Of a stretch of DNA of 64,000 nt, positions 1-7,156 are shown one piece after another. Under the pieces are notes generated by a model. It saw only the letters and a list, made by a program, of their open reading frames with translations. It had not been told where the DNA came from and ran no database searches. A program made the translations under genes and the position numbers. The first letter of the stretch is position 1, and each line of letters begins with the position of its first letter. The stretch covers positions 117,804 through 181,803 of the forward strand of contig NZ_SSNA01000202.1 of the NCBI RefSeq assembly GCF_004799445.1, written 5' to 3'. Source of the DNA: Bradyrhizobium sp. (GTDB taxonomy: Bacteria > Pseudomonadota > Alphaproteobacteria > Rhizobiales > Xanthobacteraceae).

Positions 1-527
1 ACGTCACCAAGCTGCCGATGTATCAGCGCGCCCGGCTCGGCATCGGTTACCTGCCGCAGGAAGCGTCGATCTTCCGCGGCCTCACGGTGGAGCAGAATAT
101 CCGCGCCGTGCTGGAGGTCGTCGAGCCCTCGAAGAAAAAGCGCGAAGCCGAACTCAATTCCCTGCTCGACGAATTCAACATCACGCGGTTGCGAAAAACG
201 CCGTCAATTGCCCTGTCGGGCGGCGAGCGGCGCCGCGTCGAGATCGCGCGCGCGCTGGCAACCCGTCCCAACTACATGCTGCTCGACGAACCGTTCGCCG
301 GCATCGATCCGATCGCGGTCGGCGACATTCAGGATCTCGTCCGCCATCTCACCAATCGCGGCATCGGCGTGTTGATCACCGACCACAATGTGCGGGAAAC
401 GCTGGGACTGACGGATCGTGCCTATATCGTCTATGCGGGGGAGATCCTGACCGAGGGGTCGCCGGATGAGATCGTCAACGACCCGGACGTGCGCCGCCTT
501 TACCTTGGCGAGGAATTCCGGCTTTAG
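1..527 (+). CDS. lptB: LptB, LPS transport ATPase (5' end outside window)
   Basis: This is the ATPase of the LptB2FGC complex, which drives lipopolysaccharide from the inner membrane to the cell surface. The reading frame is already open at base 3, so the N-terminal part with the Walker A motif lies before the window. Visible, counting from the Met at 18, are a Q-loop (YLPQ, residues 11-14), the ABC signature LSGGE (66-70), Walker B ending LLDEP (88-92) and the switch His in LITDHN. The family is recognised by the GIGYLPQE and PFAGIDP sequences. It sits directly upstream of rpoN, the usual proteobacterial order. The identification is firm; only the start is missing. Confidence 0.95.
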   Translation, partial: VTKLPMYQRARLGIGYLPQEASIFRGLTVEQNIRAVLEVVEPSKKKREAELNSLLDEFNITRLRKTPSIALSGGERRRVEIARALATRPNYMLLDEPFAGIDPIAVGDIQDLVRHLTNRGIGVLITDHNVRETLGLTDRAYIVYAGEILTEGSPDEIVNDPDVRRLYLGEEFRL

Positions 528-643
528 CCTTGGCGGAAAACCTGCCCTCTAGTCTTTTTTTCCAATACGTCAAGCCGTGTACATCGGCTTTCGACTAGTT
601 TAAGCAAGAATCGGACCAACTTTTGGGATCGGTTCTTGTCTCC

Positions 644-2290
644 ATGGCGCTGACGCAGAGATTAGAGTTCCGCCAGTCGCAGTCGCTGGTGATGACGCCG
701 CAGCTGATGCAGGCAATCAAGCTGCTGCAGCTGTCGAATCTCGATCTGTCGGCCTTTGTCGAGGAGGAACTGGAGCGGAATCCGCTGCTGGAACGCGCCA
801 GCGACGGTTCCGAGGCGCCGGTGGCGGGCGAGCCGGCGCCGGAGCGGGCTGAATTCTCCGATTCCGACGAATTTGGCGCCGGTGGCGACGACGCAGGCGG
901 CGAGCCCAGCGGCTCCGCCGGTGAAACCTTCGAGCCGGCCCAGGAAGAGTGGATGAACCGCGAACTCGGCAGCCGTGCCGAGATCGAGCAGACCCTCGAC
1001 ACCCCGCTCGACAACGTGTTTTCCGAGGAACCCGCGGAGGCCGCGGCGCGCACCGCGCAGGATGCGGCGCCGACCGCGTATACCGAATGGGGCGGCGGCG
1101 CCTCCAACGATGACAGCTATAACCTCGAAGCCTTCGTCGCCGCCGAGGTGACGCTCGGCGGCCATCTTGCCGAGCAACTGGCGGTGGCTTTCGCCGACCC
1201 GGCGCAGCGCATGATCGGCCAGTACCTGATCGACCTCGTCGATGAAGCGGGTTATCTGCCGCCGGATCTCGGCCAGGCCGCCGAGCGGCTCGGCGCGTCG
1301 CAGAAAGACGTCGAGGCGGTGCTGGCGGTGCTGCAGAAATTCGATCCGCCCGGCGTCTGCGCACGAAGCTTGAGCGAGTGCCTGGCGATCCAGCTGCGCG
1401 AACTCAATCGTTACGACCCTGCGATGCAGGCGCTCGTCGAACACCTCGATCTCCTGGCAAAGCGCGATATCGCCGCGTTGCGAAAATTGTGCGGGGTCGA
1501 TGACGAAGACATCACCGATATGATCGGCGAAATTCGCCGTCTCAATCCGAAACCGGGATTGAAATTCGGATCGGCGCGGACGCAGACCATGGTGCCGGAC
1601 GTCTACGTTCGGCCCGGGCCCGATGGCGGCTGGCATGTCGAACTCAACAGCGACACGTTGCCGCGTGTGCTGGTCAACCAGATCTATTACACCGAACTGT
1701 CGAAGACGATCCGCAAGGACGGCGACAAATCCTATTTCAGCGATTGCCTGCAGAACGCGACCTGGCTGGTGCGCGCGCTCGATCAGCGCGCCCGCACCAT
1801 CCTCAAGGTCGCAACCGAGATCGTGCGCCAGCAGGATGGCTTCTTTACCCACGGCGTCGCGCATTTGAGGCCGCTCAACCTCAAGGCCGTCGCGGACGCG
1901 ATCCAGATGCATGAATCGACGGTGTCGCGGGTCACCGCCAACAAATACATGGCGACCAATCGCGGCAGCTTCGAGCTGAAATACTTCTTCACCGCTTCGA
2001 TTGCGTCGGCCGACGGCGGCGAAGCCCATTCGGCGGAGGCGGTTCGTCACCACATCAAGCAATTGATCGATGCGGAAGAACCCGCGACGATCCTTTCGGA
2101 CGACACCATCGTGGAACGATTGCGCGAATCGGGCATTGATATCGCCCGTCGCACCGTCGCGAAATACCGCGAAGCGATGCGAATTCCCTCGTCGGTGCAG
2201 CGCCGACGCGACAAGCAAAGCATGCTTGGTAACGCGCTGTCGGCGCCCGCCGCATCCTCGGACCGGTCCCGGGATACGCAGCCCGCCTGA
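644..2290 (+). CDS. rpoN: RNA polymerase sigma-54 factor
   Basis: Sigma-54 directs core RNA polymerase to -24/-12 promoters and needs AAA+ activators; in rhizobia these include NifA, NtrC and DctD. The protein begins with the Gln/Leu-rich region I (MALTQRLEFRQSQSLVMTPQ), followed by an acidic variable region II (about residues 45-150), the core-binding region III, and a C-terminal RpoN box, ARRTVAKYREAM, near the end. Its 548 residues fit the family. The frame can extend upstream to a TTG at 623, but the ATG at 644 gives the conserved N-terminus and is preferred. It follows lptB by about 115 bases and precedes hpf by 59. Bradyrhizobium often has two rpoN copies; this one is in the ancestral lptB-hpf-ptsN context. 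Confidence 0.96.
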   Translation: MALTQRLEFRQSQSLVMTPQLMQAIKLLQLSNLDLSAFVEEELERNPLLERASDGSEAPVAGEPAPERAEFSDSDEFGAGGDDAGGEPSGSAGETFEPAQEEWMNRELGSRAEIEQTLDTPLDNVFSEEPAEAAARTAQDAAPTAYTEWGGGASNDDSYNLEAFVAAEVTLGGHLAEQLAVAFADPAQRMIGQYLIDLVDEAGYLPPDLGQAAERLGASQKDVEAVLAVLQKFDPPGVCARSLSECLAIQLRELNRYDPAMQALVEHLDLLAKRDIAALRKLCGVDDEDITDMIGEIRRLNPKPGLKFGSARTQTMVPDVYVRPGPDGGWHVELNSDTLPRVLVNQIYYTELSKTIRKDGDKSYFSDCLQNATWLVRALDQRARTILKVATEIVRQQDGFFTHGVAHLRPLNLKAVADAIQMHESTVSRVTANKYMATNRGSFELKYFFTASIASADGGEAHSAEAVRHHIKQLIDAEEPATILSDDTIVERLRESGIDIARRTVAKYREAMRIPSSVQRRRDKQSMLGNALSAPAASSDRSRDTQPA

Positions 2291-2349
2291 TTGCGTCCCG
2301 GCGAAATCGGAATAGTGTCAACTCCGCTCAAAGAATCGAGGCAGCAACC

Positions 2350-2961
2350 ATGACTCTCCGGATTTCGGGAAAAAGCATCAGTGTCGGCGACGCGCTGCGC
2401 GGGCGGGTCAGCGAGCGCACCGATGAGGTGCTGCGCAAATATTTCGATGGCAACTATTCCGGCCACATCACGCTGAGCAAGGACGGCTTCGGATTTCGCA
2501 CCGATTGCGCGCTGCATCTGGATTCCGGAATCACGCTCGAGGCCGATTCCAATGCTGCGGATGCCTATGCCAGCGCCGACCAGGCGTTGCTGATGATCGA
2601 AAAGCGGCTGCGGCGCTACAAGAGCCGGCTGAAGGATCGCTCGGCCCGAAAGTCGCACGCGGAAGCGGTGGCGATGGTTGAGTTGACGGCCCCCACCCTG
2701 GATGCCCCGAGCTATGTGATTGAGGCGCCCGCGGGAGACGAGGAGCACGACGAGACCGGTTACAGCCCGGTGATCATCGCCGAGGCGACGACGTCCCTGA
2801 AGCGGATGTCGGTAAGCCAGGCGGTGATGGAACTGGACTTGACCGGCGCGGCCTGCCTGGTGTTCCAGCACGGATCGAGCGGCCGGGTGAATATCATTTA
2901 CCGCCGTCCCGACGGCAATGTCGGCTGGATCGATCCCCCTGTGGTTAACTCCGGGGGGTAG
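2350..2961 (+). CDS. hpf: Long-form ribosome hibernation promoting factor
   Basis: HPF binds the 30S decoding centre and dimerises ribosomes to 100S particles in stationary phase. At 203 residues it is the long form. The N-terminal domain (about 1-110) has the beta-alpha-beta fold that blocks the A and P sites, and a C-terminal domain (about 148-203, with AVMELDLTGAACLVFQH and GNVGWIDP) mediates dimerisation. A variable linker separates them. The ATG at 2350 follows a purine-rich stretch (GAGGCAGC). It lies between rpoN and ptsN, the standard position of this gene. Confidence 0.93.
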   Translation: MTLRISGKSISVGDALRGRVSERTDEVLRKYFDGNYSGHITLSKDGFGFRTDCALHLDSGITLEADSNAADAYASADQALLMIEKRLRRYKSRLKDRSARKSHAEAVAMVELTAPTLDAPSYVIEAPAGDEEHDETGYSPVIIAEATTSLKRMSVSQAVMELDLTGAACLVFQHGSSGRVNIIYRRPDGNVGWIDPPVVNSGG

Positions 2962-2974
2962 CGGCCGATCGGCA

Positions 2975-3003
2975 TTGACGCCCACCGGACCCCTCCCTAT
3001 GGT
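2975..3003 (+). promoter_or_regulatory. Candidate sigma-70 promoter with long leader before ptsN
   Basis: TTGACG (2975-2980) and TATGGT (2998-3003) are spaced exactly 17 bases apart. Initiation near 3010 would give a leader of about 170 nt before ptsN at 3184. The leader holds a GC-rich inverted repeat, GGGCGG...CCGCCC, around 3089-3115. This suggests ptsN can be transcribed separately from rpoN-hpf, or that a short RNA is made here. This rests on motif inspection only. Confidence 0.45.
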
Positions 3004-3183
3004 CCGCGCCCTTAACGATAGGGGCCGGGAATAACGCCACGGGTGTTGGCACTGCTCTTGCGTTGGAGTAGAAGCCCCCCAATTAGGACCGGGCGGTAGG
3101 CCGCCGTTCCCGCCCTATCTTGTTGATGCCGCCCGCTGAACCCTGTTTCGCAACCTGACGGTCAATTTACCTCGGAACGCCCC

Positions 3184-3645
3184 ATGACGATTACCGATCT
3201 GGTCGCACCCGAGGCGATTCTCCCGGCGTTGAAGGTCAACAGCAAGAAGCAGGCGCTCCAGGAACTGGCGGCGCGGGCAGCCAGCCTGACCGGCCAGAAC
3301 GAGCGTTCGATCTTTGAGGTGCTGCTGCAGCGGGAAAAGCTGGGAACCACCGCGGTCGGCTACGGCGTCGCCATCCCGCACGGCAAGCTCCCCAAACTGG
3401 AAAAGCTGTTCGGCCTGTTTGCCCGCCTCGAACGCCCGATCGATTTCGAGGCGATGGATGGCCAGCCGGTCGATCTGGTATTCCTGCTGCTGGCGCCGGA
3501 AGGTGCGGGCGCCGATCACCTGAAAGCGCTGGCGCGGATCGCGCGGCTGTTGCGCGATCAGGACGTCGCCAAGAAGCTGCGGGCCTCGCGCGATGGCCCG
3601 GCGATCTATTCGGTGCTGGCGCTGCCGCCGGCGACAGCGGCCTAG
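3184..3645 (+). CDS. ptsN: PTS IIA-like nitrogen-regulatory protein (EIIA-Ntr)
   Basis: EIIA-Ntr is the final phosphoacceptor of the PtsP-PtsO-PtsN relay. In alphaproteobacteria it links nitrogen and carbon status to potassium transport, the stringent response and other targets. The phosphorylated histidine is H66 in the motif GYGVAIPHGKLP. The full length is 153 residues, a single EIIA domain of the fructose/mannitol type. It follows hpf with a 222-base gap that contains a candidate promoter. No sugar-PTS genes are nearby, as expected for the regulatory branch. Confidence 0.95.
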   Translation: MTITDLVAPEAILPALKVNSKKQALQELAARAASLTGQNERSIFEVLLQREKLGTTAVGYGVAIPHGKLPKLEKLFGLFARLERPIDFEAMDGQPVDLVFLLLAPEGAGADHLKALARIARLLRDQDVAKKLRASRDGPAIYSVLALPPATAA

Positions 3646-3759
3646 CAAGCGCCGCCATTATCGCCGGAAACAGCAATGTGCCTCGCGCAGATGGCGTGGG
3701 CTCGTCTGCGCTAACGGCATTCCATGTTTTTTGAAAAACAGATCTGACGGAGACAGCGG

Positions 3760-3783
3760 ATACGCGGGATCACGCCCGCGTAT
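3760..3783. repeat. Short perfect inverted repeat downstream of ptsN
   Basis: ATACGCGGG (3760-3768) and CCCGCGTAT (3775-3783) form a 9-bp perfect stem with a 6-base loop. It sits between the convergent ptsN and DUF1150 genes and could protect or terminate both transcripts, but no clear T-run follows. Confidence 0.6.
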
Positions 3784-3807
3784 GACACATCTCCGGATCC
3801 CGCCGCG

Positions 3808-4074
3808 TCAGTGGACGCTGACGGCCTGCAGTTCGTTGCTCCAGGCATTCGCGATCGCGGCTTCCCGGCTGTCGGTCAGCATGATCGGCGTGCCGTCGGC
3901 GGCGTGCAGCGCAAACAGTTTCAGGCCCGGCGCGATCTTGGGCGCCTGCGGAAACAGCCCCGGAACGTCCTCGGAACGGATCTGCTTCACATAGGCGATA
4001 TGGCCCTCGCCCAGGCTCGCCAGCGCCTCCGGGGAAACCCCTGCCGATTCAAACACCACTTCAACTTCAGTCAT
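3808..4074 (-). CDS. DUF1150 family protein
   Basis: This small acidic 88-residue protein belongs to the DUF1150 family, typical of Rhizobiales and often found beside small heat-shock genes. It has no signal peptide or membrane segment. The C-terminal half carries the family-like segment LHAADGTPIMLTDSREAAIANAW. It lies 51 bases downstream of hsp20 on the same strand and is probably co-transcribed from the same heat-shock-type promoter. Its biochemical function is unknown; the context suggests a role linked to proteostasis or stress. Confidence 0.85.
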   Translation of the reverse strand: MTEVEVVFESAGVSPEALASLGEGHIAYVKQIRSEDVPGLFPQAPKIAPGLKLFALHAADGTPIMLTDSREAAIANAWSNELQAVSVH

Positions 4075-4125
4075 GGTCTCGACTCCTCTATTAGCTTAAG
4101 CGGTCGAGTCCGCTACTCGTTCCCA

Positions 4126-4551
4126 TTATTCGTGCTCATTGATAGCGATTGTCTTAACGACCTTTTCCGGCTCCGGCCGGGCCAGCTCGATCGACAACAG
4201 CCCGTTTTTCAGGTCCGCGCCCAGCACCTGCATCCCCTCTGCCAGCACGAAGGTGCGCTGGAAGTGGCGCGCGGCGATGCCGCGATGGATGTATTGCCGG
4301 GCCTTGTCGTCCTGCTGGCGGCCCCGGATCACGAGCTGGTTTTCCTCAATGGTTACATCGAGTTGGTCACGGGTAAATCCCGCCACCGCGAGCGTGATGC
4401 ACAAGCGTTCAGGCTGACCGTTGGCGCGGTCGCAGCGCTCGATGTTGTAGGGAGGATAACCGTCGGCGCCTTTGACGACGCGATCGAGCACACGCTCAAT
4501 TTCGTCGAATCCCAGCAAGAACGGACTGGATAACGAAGGAACACGAGACAT
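4126..4551 (-). CDS. Small heat-shock protein, Hsp20 family
   Basis: This ATP-independent holdase chaperone has 141 residues. The alpha-crystallin domain covers about residues 35-130, with LCITLAVAGFTRDQLDV early, then a GRQQ turn and the final beta strand containing DLKNGLLSIELARPEPE. It resembles the IbpA/HspD type of Bradyrhizobium class A sHsps. The ATG at 4549-4551 follows a weak purine stretch (GAGAGGG) about 14 bases upstream that lies inside a predicted hairpin. A sigma-32-like promoter is about 100 bases upstream. The DUF1150 gene follows. Confidence 0.93.
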   Translation of the reverse strand: MSRVPSLSSPFLLGFDEIERVLDRVVKGADGYPPYNIERCDRANGQPERLCITLAVAGFTRDQLDVTIEENQLVIRGRQQDDKARQYIHRGIAARHFQRTFVLAEGMQVLGADLKNGLLSIELARPEPEKVVKTIAINEHE

Positions 4552-4643
4552 ATTTTCGCAAAGCCCTCTCGAAGCGACTTTGAAGTTTCAGGGCCCTTGC
4601 GGCGCCCCAACGTGATCGGATGGCGAATTGGCCCGCCGATCAA
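4552..4643 (-). promoter_or_regulatory. Candidate ROSE-like RNA thermometer in the hsp20 leader
   Basis: From the predicted start site (about 4643) the leader folds by eye into successive stem-loops. The first pairs TGATCGG with CCGATCA. The last pairs CAAAGUC with GGCUUUG (7 bp including a G-U pair) around a UCGCU...AGAGG core that holds the only SD-like sequence. ROSE elements of Bradyrhizobium small heat-shock genes use a U(U/C)GCU segment opposite the SD in the last hairpin. Thermometer function is inferred, not shown. Confidence 0.5.
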
Positions 4644-4649
4644 TCACCA

Positions 4650-4677
4650 ATATGGGCATATTTTAGGGGTGTTCAAG
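4650..4677 (-). promoter_or_regulatory. Heat-shock (RpoH/sigma-32) promoter for hsp20
   Basis: On the minus strand CTTGAA (4677-4672) and CCCATAT (4656-4650) are separated by 15 bases. This matches the sigma-32 consensus (CTTGAA, N11-15, CCCATNT). It points toward hsp20 and leaves a leader of roughly 90 nt. Confidence 0.75.
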
Positions 4678-4751
4678 CACCCCCAACGCCACCCTTGCGG
4701 GCGAGCGCGCCGGAAGATGCTGCGGCGCGTCGACGCGGCGGGTCGAGGGGT

Positions 4752-5957
4752 TTAGCGCCTGCGTTCGCTGCCGCAGACAACCCCCTTGGCGATCAGCGCG
4801 TCGATCTCGCCTTCGGAATACCCGAACTCCGTCAGCACCTCGCTGGTGTGTTGGCTGAATTTGGGCGGAACGCTGCGCAGGCTTGGCTTGCTGCGTTCAA
4901 GACGGATGGGCGAGGCCACCCCCTTGTACCAATCCTTTTCGATGACGTCGCCGCGATGGATGGTGTGGGCGCTGGTCAGGGCCTGGTCGATCGACTGCAC
5001 CGGCCCGGCTGGCAGGCCCGCGGCGAGCAGGCGATCGCACAGCGGCTCGGCGTCGTGCTGGCTGAACACGGCGGCGAGTTCGGTGCGCAATGCGTCGCGG
5101 TTGGCGATGCGATCCTTGTTGCGCGCAAAGCGTGGATCGGTGCCGAGTTCGGGTTTGCCGATCTCCTTACAGAGCTTGCGGAAGGTCGCGTCATTGCCGA
5201 CGCCGATGAAGATATTGGCGGTGCGGGTCGGGAAGATCGCATAGGGCACGAGATTGGGATGCTCGTTGCCGGTGAGCTGCGGCGGCTTGCCGTGCATGAA
5301 ATAATTCGCGGCATGCGGATGCATGATCGAAAGGCCGGTTTCATACAGCGTGGTTTCGAGAAACTGTCCGAGGCCTGATCGCTGCCGTTCCGACAGCGCC
5401 ATCAGGATGCCGATCGCCGCGTACAGCCCGGTGGAGATATCCACCAGCGGAACGCCGATCCGCATCGGGCCGGATTGCGGCGAGCCGGTCGCGGCGATCA
5501 TTCCGGTCATGGCCTGAATGATGGCGTCGTAGCCGGGATTGCCGCCGCGCGGACCGTCGGCGCCGAAACCCGAGATGCGGCAGTGAACCAGTTTCGGAAA
5601 TCTTGCGCGCAACACGTCGTTGCCGATGCCCCATTTGTCGAGCGTGCCGGGCTTGAAATTCTCGATCAGGACGTCGGCGCCCTCGAGCATCTTCATCAGC
5701 ACGGCGCGGCCGCCTTCTGAAGCCAGATCGAGCCCGATCGAACGCTTGTTGCGGTTGATGCCGACATAGTAGGCCGCGTCCTCGCCATGGAACGGCGGTC
5801 CCCAGTCGCGCACTTCGTCGCCGGCCGGCGGCTCGACCTTGATCACGTCGGCGCCGTGATCGGCGAGGATTTGCGTGCAGTAGGGCCCGCCGAGAACCCG
5901 CGTGAGGTCGATCACGCGCAATCCGGTCATCGCGCCGGGAGCATTTTCGGTTGTCAT
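4752..5957 (-). CDS. CaiB/BaiF family III CoA-transferase
   Basis: Family III transferases move CoA between acyl donors and carboxylic acids through an aspartyl-CoA mixed anhydride. The protein has 401 residues from the ATG at 5957, with N-terminal LRVIDLTRVLGGPYCTQIL, then YYVGINRNKRSIGLDL and the NPGYD segment whose Asp144 is the probable nucleophile. The open frame extends 44 codons upstream to 6089, but that part is Arg-rich and not conserved-looking, so the internal ATG is chosen. There are no pathway neighbours, so the substrate (succinyl-, formyl- or dicarboxyl-CoA) cannot be assigned. Confidence 0.9.
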   Translation of the reverse strand: MTTENAPGAMTGLRVIDLTRVLGGPYCTQILADHGADVIKVEPPAGDEVRDWGPPFHGEDAAYYVGINRNKRSIGLDLASEGGRAVLMKMLEGADVLIENFKPGTLDKWGIGNDVLRARFPKLVHCRISGFGADGPRGGNPGYDAIIQAMTGMIAATGSPQSGPMRIGVPLVDISTGLYAAIGILMALSERQRSGLGQFLETTLYETGLSIMHPHAANYFMHGKPPQLTGNEHPNLVPYAIFPTRTANIFIGVGNDATFRKLCKEIGKPELGTDPRFARNKDRIANRDALRTELAAVFSQHDAEPLCDRLLAAGLPAGPVQSIDQALTSAHTIHRGDVIEKDWYKGVASPIRLERSKPSLRSVPPKFSQHTSEVLTEFGYSEGEIDALIAKGVVCGSERRR

Positions 5958-6009
5958 CAGTGGTTTCTTGCGAAGTTGCGGAGAAGGGTGTCGTTGTGAG
6001 TTTAAATCA

Positions 6010-6246
6010 TCACAGCCGCGTCTTCGCAAATGCCCGGCCGGACCCCGACTCAAGGTCCTTCTCGAAAGCAATCGCCCGCTTTTCGTCACTGAAAGCGACG
6101 TAAGTCTTCAATAGCCAAGGCCTGTACTTCGAAGTATGCGATACCTCGCCGGCGTTGTGTTTCGCTAATCGCGCCGGCACGTCATCGGTAAGACCAGCGT
6201 AGAAATGGTCGGAATCGTGACTTTCGAGGATATAGACGTATTTCAT
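6010..6246 (-). CDS. Minimal GIY-YIG nuclease-domain protein
   Basis: This 78-residue protein consists of little more than a GIY-YIG domain. YVY (residues 3-5) and YAG (16-18) replace GIY and YIG, followed by a KHN segment and the probable metal-binding Glu in AFEKDLESG. Such proteins are annotated as UvrC-like or UPF0213-type, but their substrate is unknown. No strong SD precedes the ATG. The gene lies about 140 bases beyond the 3' end of tRNA-Ala on the same strand, and an inverted repeat sits between them. It may be a selfish or tRNA-associated gene rather than a repair enzyme. Confidence 0.75.
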   Translation of the reverse strand: MKYVYILESHDSDHFYAGLTDDVPARLAKHNAGEVSHTSKYRPWLLKTYVAFSDEKRAIAFEKDLESGSGRAFAKTRL

Positions 6247-6311
6247 AAGCTTCGGGTTCGCGGCGACAGGATATGCCGAGGCCCGTCTTCGCCCTGCGGG
6301 CTACGACGCGG

Positions 6312-6385
6312 CAGCCTTCGTTTGCTTCGCTACGATGGGCAGGCACGTGGCTTGCCGAGCCGTAGCTTGCGAAGCAAGCGAAGGC

Positions 6386-6387
<2 letters not shown>
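6312..6387. repeat. Inverted repeat at the 3' end of tRNA-Ala
   Basis: The left arm is CAGCCTTCGTTTGCTTCGCTACG (6312-6334, split here as CAGCCTTCGT plus TTGCTTCGCTACG). The right arm (6361-6387) is its reverse complement with one mismatch and a 4-base insertion. The right arm runs into the CCA end of the tRNA gene. Between the arms are 26 bases. The arrangement could be a processing or termination structure or one end of a mobile repeat. Confidence 0.65.
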
Positions 6388-6461
<74 letters not shown>

Positions 6462-6470
6462 TTAACTCTC

Positions 6471-6521
6471 GCTAGAGCACAATCAATTCGGAAAACCGGT
6501 ACGCACTTTTCCGGATCATGC
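6471..6521 (-). repeat. Dispersed palindromic repeat, copy 1
   Basis: Read on the minus strand this contains GCATGATCCGGAAAAGTG, then ACCGGTTTTCCGAA and GTGCTCTAGC. A second copy with the same blocks lies at 47262-47316. The self-complementary CCGGAAAA/TTTTCCG core would fold as a hairpin. It belongs to a class of short intergenic repeats common in Bradyrhizobium genomes. It separates tRNA-Ala from the FYDLN gene. Confidence 0.75.
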
Positions 6522-6583
6522 CCAGCCCACGCGCCTTTGGGCGGCGCGTTGCGCAAAACCCTGAACACAGTTCAGGGCCGATC

Positions 6584-7009
6584 TCAAGTCTCCTCGTCGC
6601 CGCCGACGTCGCCGATGATATCGGTGACGTCCTCGTCGCCTTCTTCCTCGTCGGCGATGAAGGTCGAATCATCGTCATCGTCGCCTTCGATGGTCTCGTC
6701 GATCTCGATATCGTCTTCCGATTCGGGAACGACGGCCTTGACCTTGCCGGTGTTCTCCTCGGCGTCGGCTTCCTCGAGCGGCACCAACTCCTCGGCCTCT
6801 ACCGGCTCCGGCGTGGCTTCGGCGGCGGAAGCCGCCGCAGCGGCGCTGGCGCGCGCGGCGGCGTCGGCCCTTGTCCGGGGCGGGGGAATCGGCGCGATCG
6901 GCACCACCTCGCCGGTATAGGGTGAGATCACCGGGCTCTTGTTGAGGTCGTAAAACTTCTTACCCGTCGTCGGGCAAATGCGTTTGGTTCCGAGATCGGA
7001 TTTGGCCAC
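6584..7009 (-). CDS. TIGR02300 / FYDLN-acid family protein
   Basis: The protein has 141 residues and no known function. The N-terminus (about 1-40) holds the family hallmark, with ICPTTGKKFYDLNKSP, a zinc-ribbon-like opening with only one Cys. The rest is very acidic: Ala-rich around 45-75, then long Asp/Glu runs after residue 75 to the end, probably disordered. The family is restricted to alphaproteobacteria. It lies divergently from aroA, and the 147-base gap to aroA must hold both promoters. Confidence 0.87.
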   Translation of the reverse strand: MAKSDLGTKRICPTTGKKFYDLNKSPVISPYTGEVVPIAPIPPPRTRADAAARASAAAAASAAEATPEPVEAEELVPLEEADAEENTGKVKAVVPESEDDIEIDETIEGDDDDDSTFIADEEEGDEDVTDIIGDVGGDEET

Positions 7010-7156
7010 GTGTGGAATCCTGGGAATTTTCTGAAAAACGGTGCTTCACTTGGCTAGTTGGTGCGCCGCTGTCAATAGCGCTTTATGGAAGATGGACGGT
7101 CGGCGTGACGCGGTGCGTCCCATGTGATACCTGCCGCCCTCGCAGAGGACACAATC

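Noticed and set aside
662..2218. Long minus-strand open frame across rpoN
   Set aside because: It is an antisense shadow of rpoN, caused by the high GC content; no family features and no SD.
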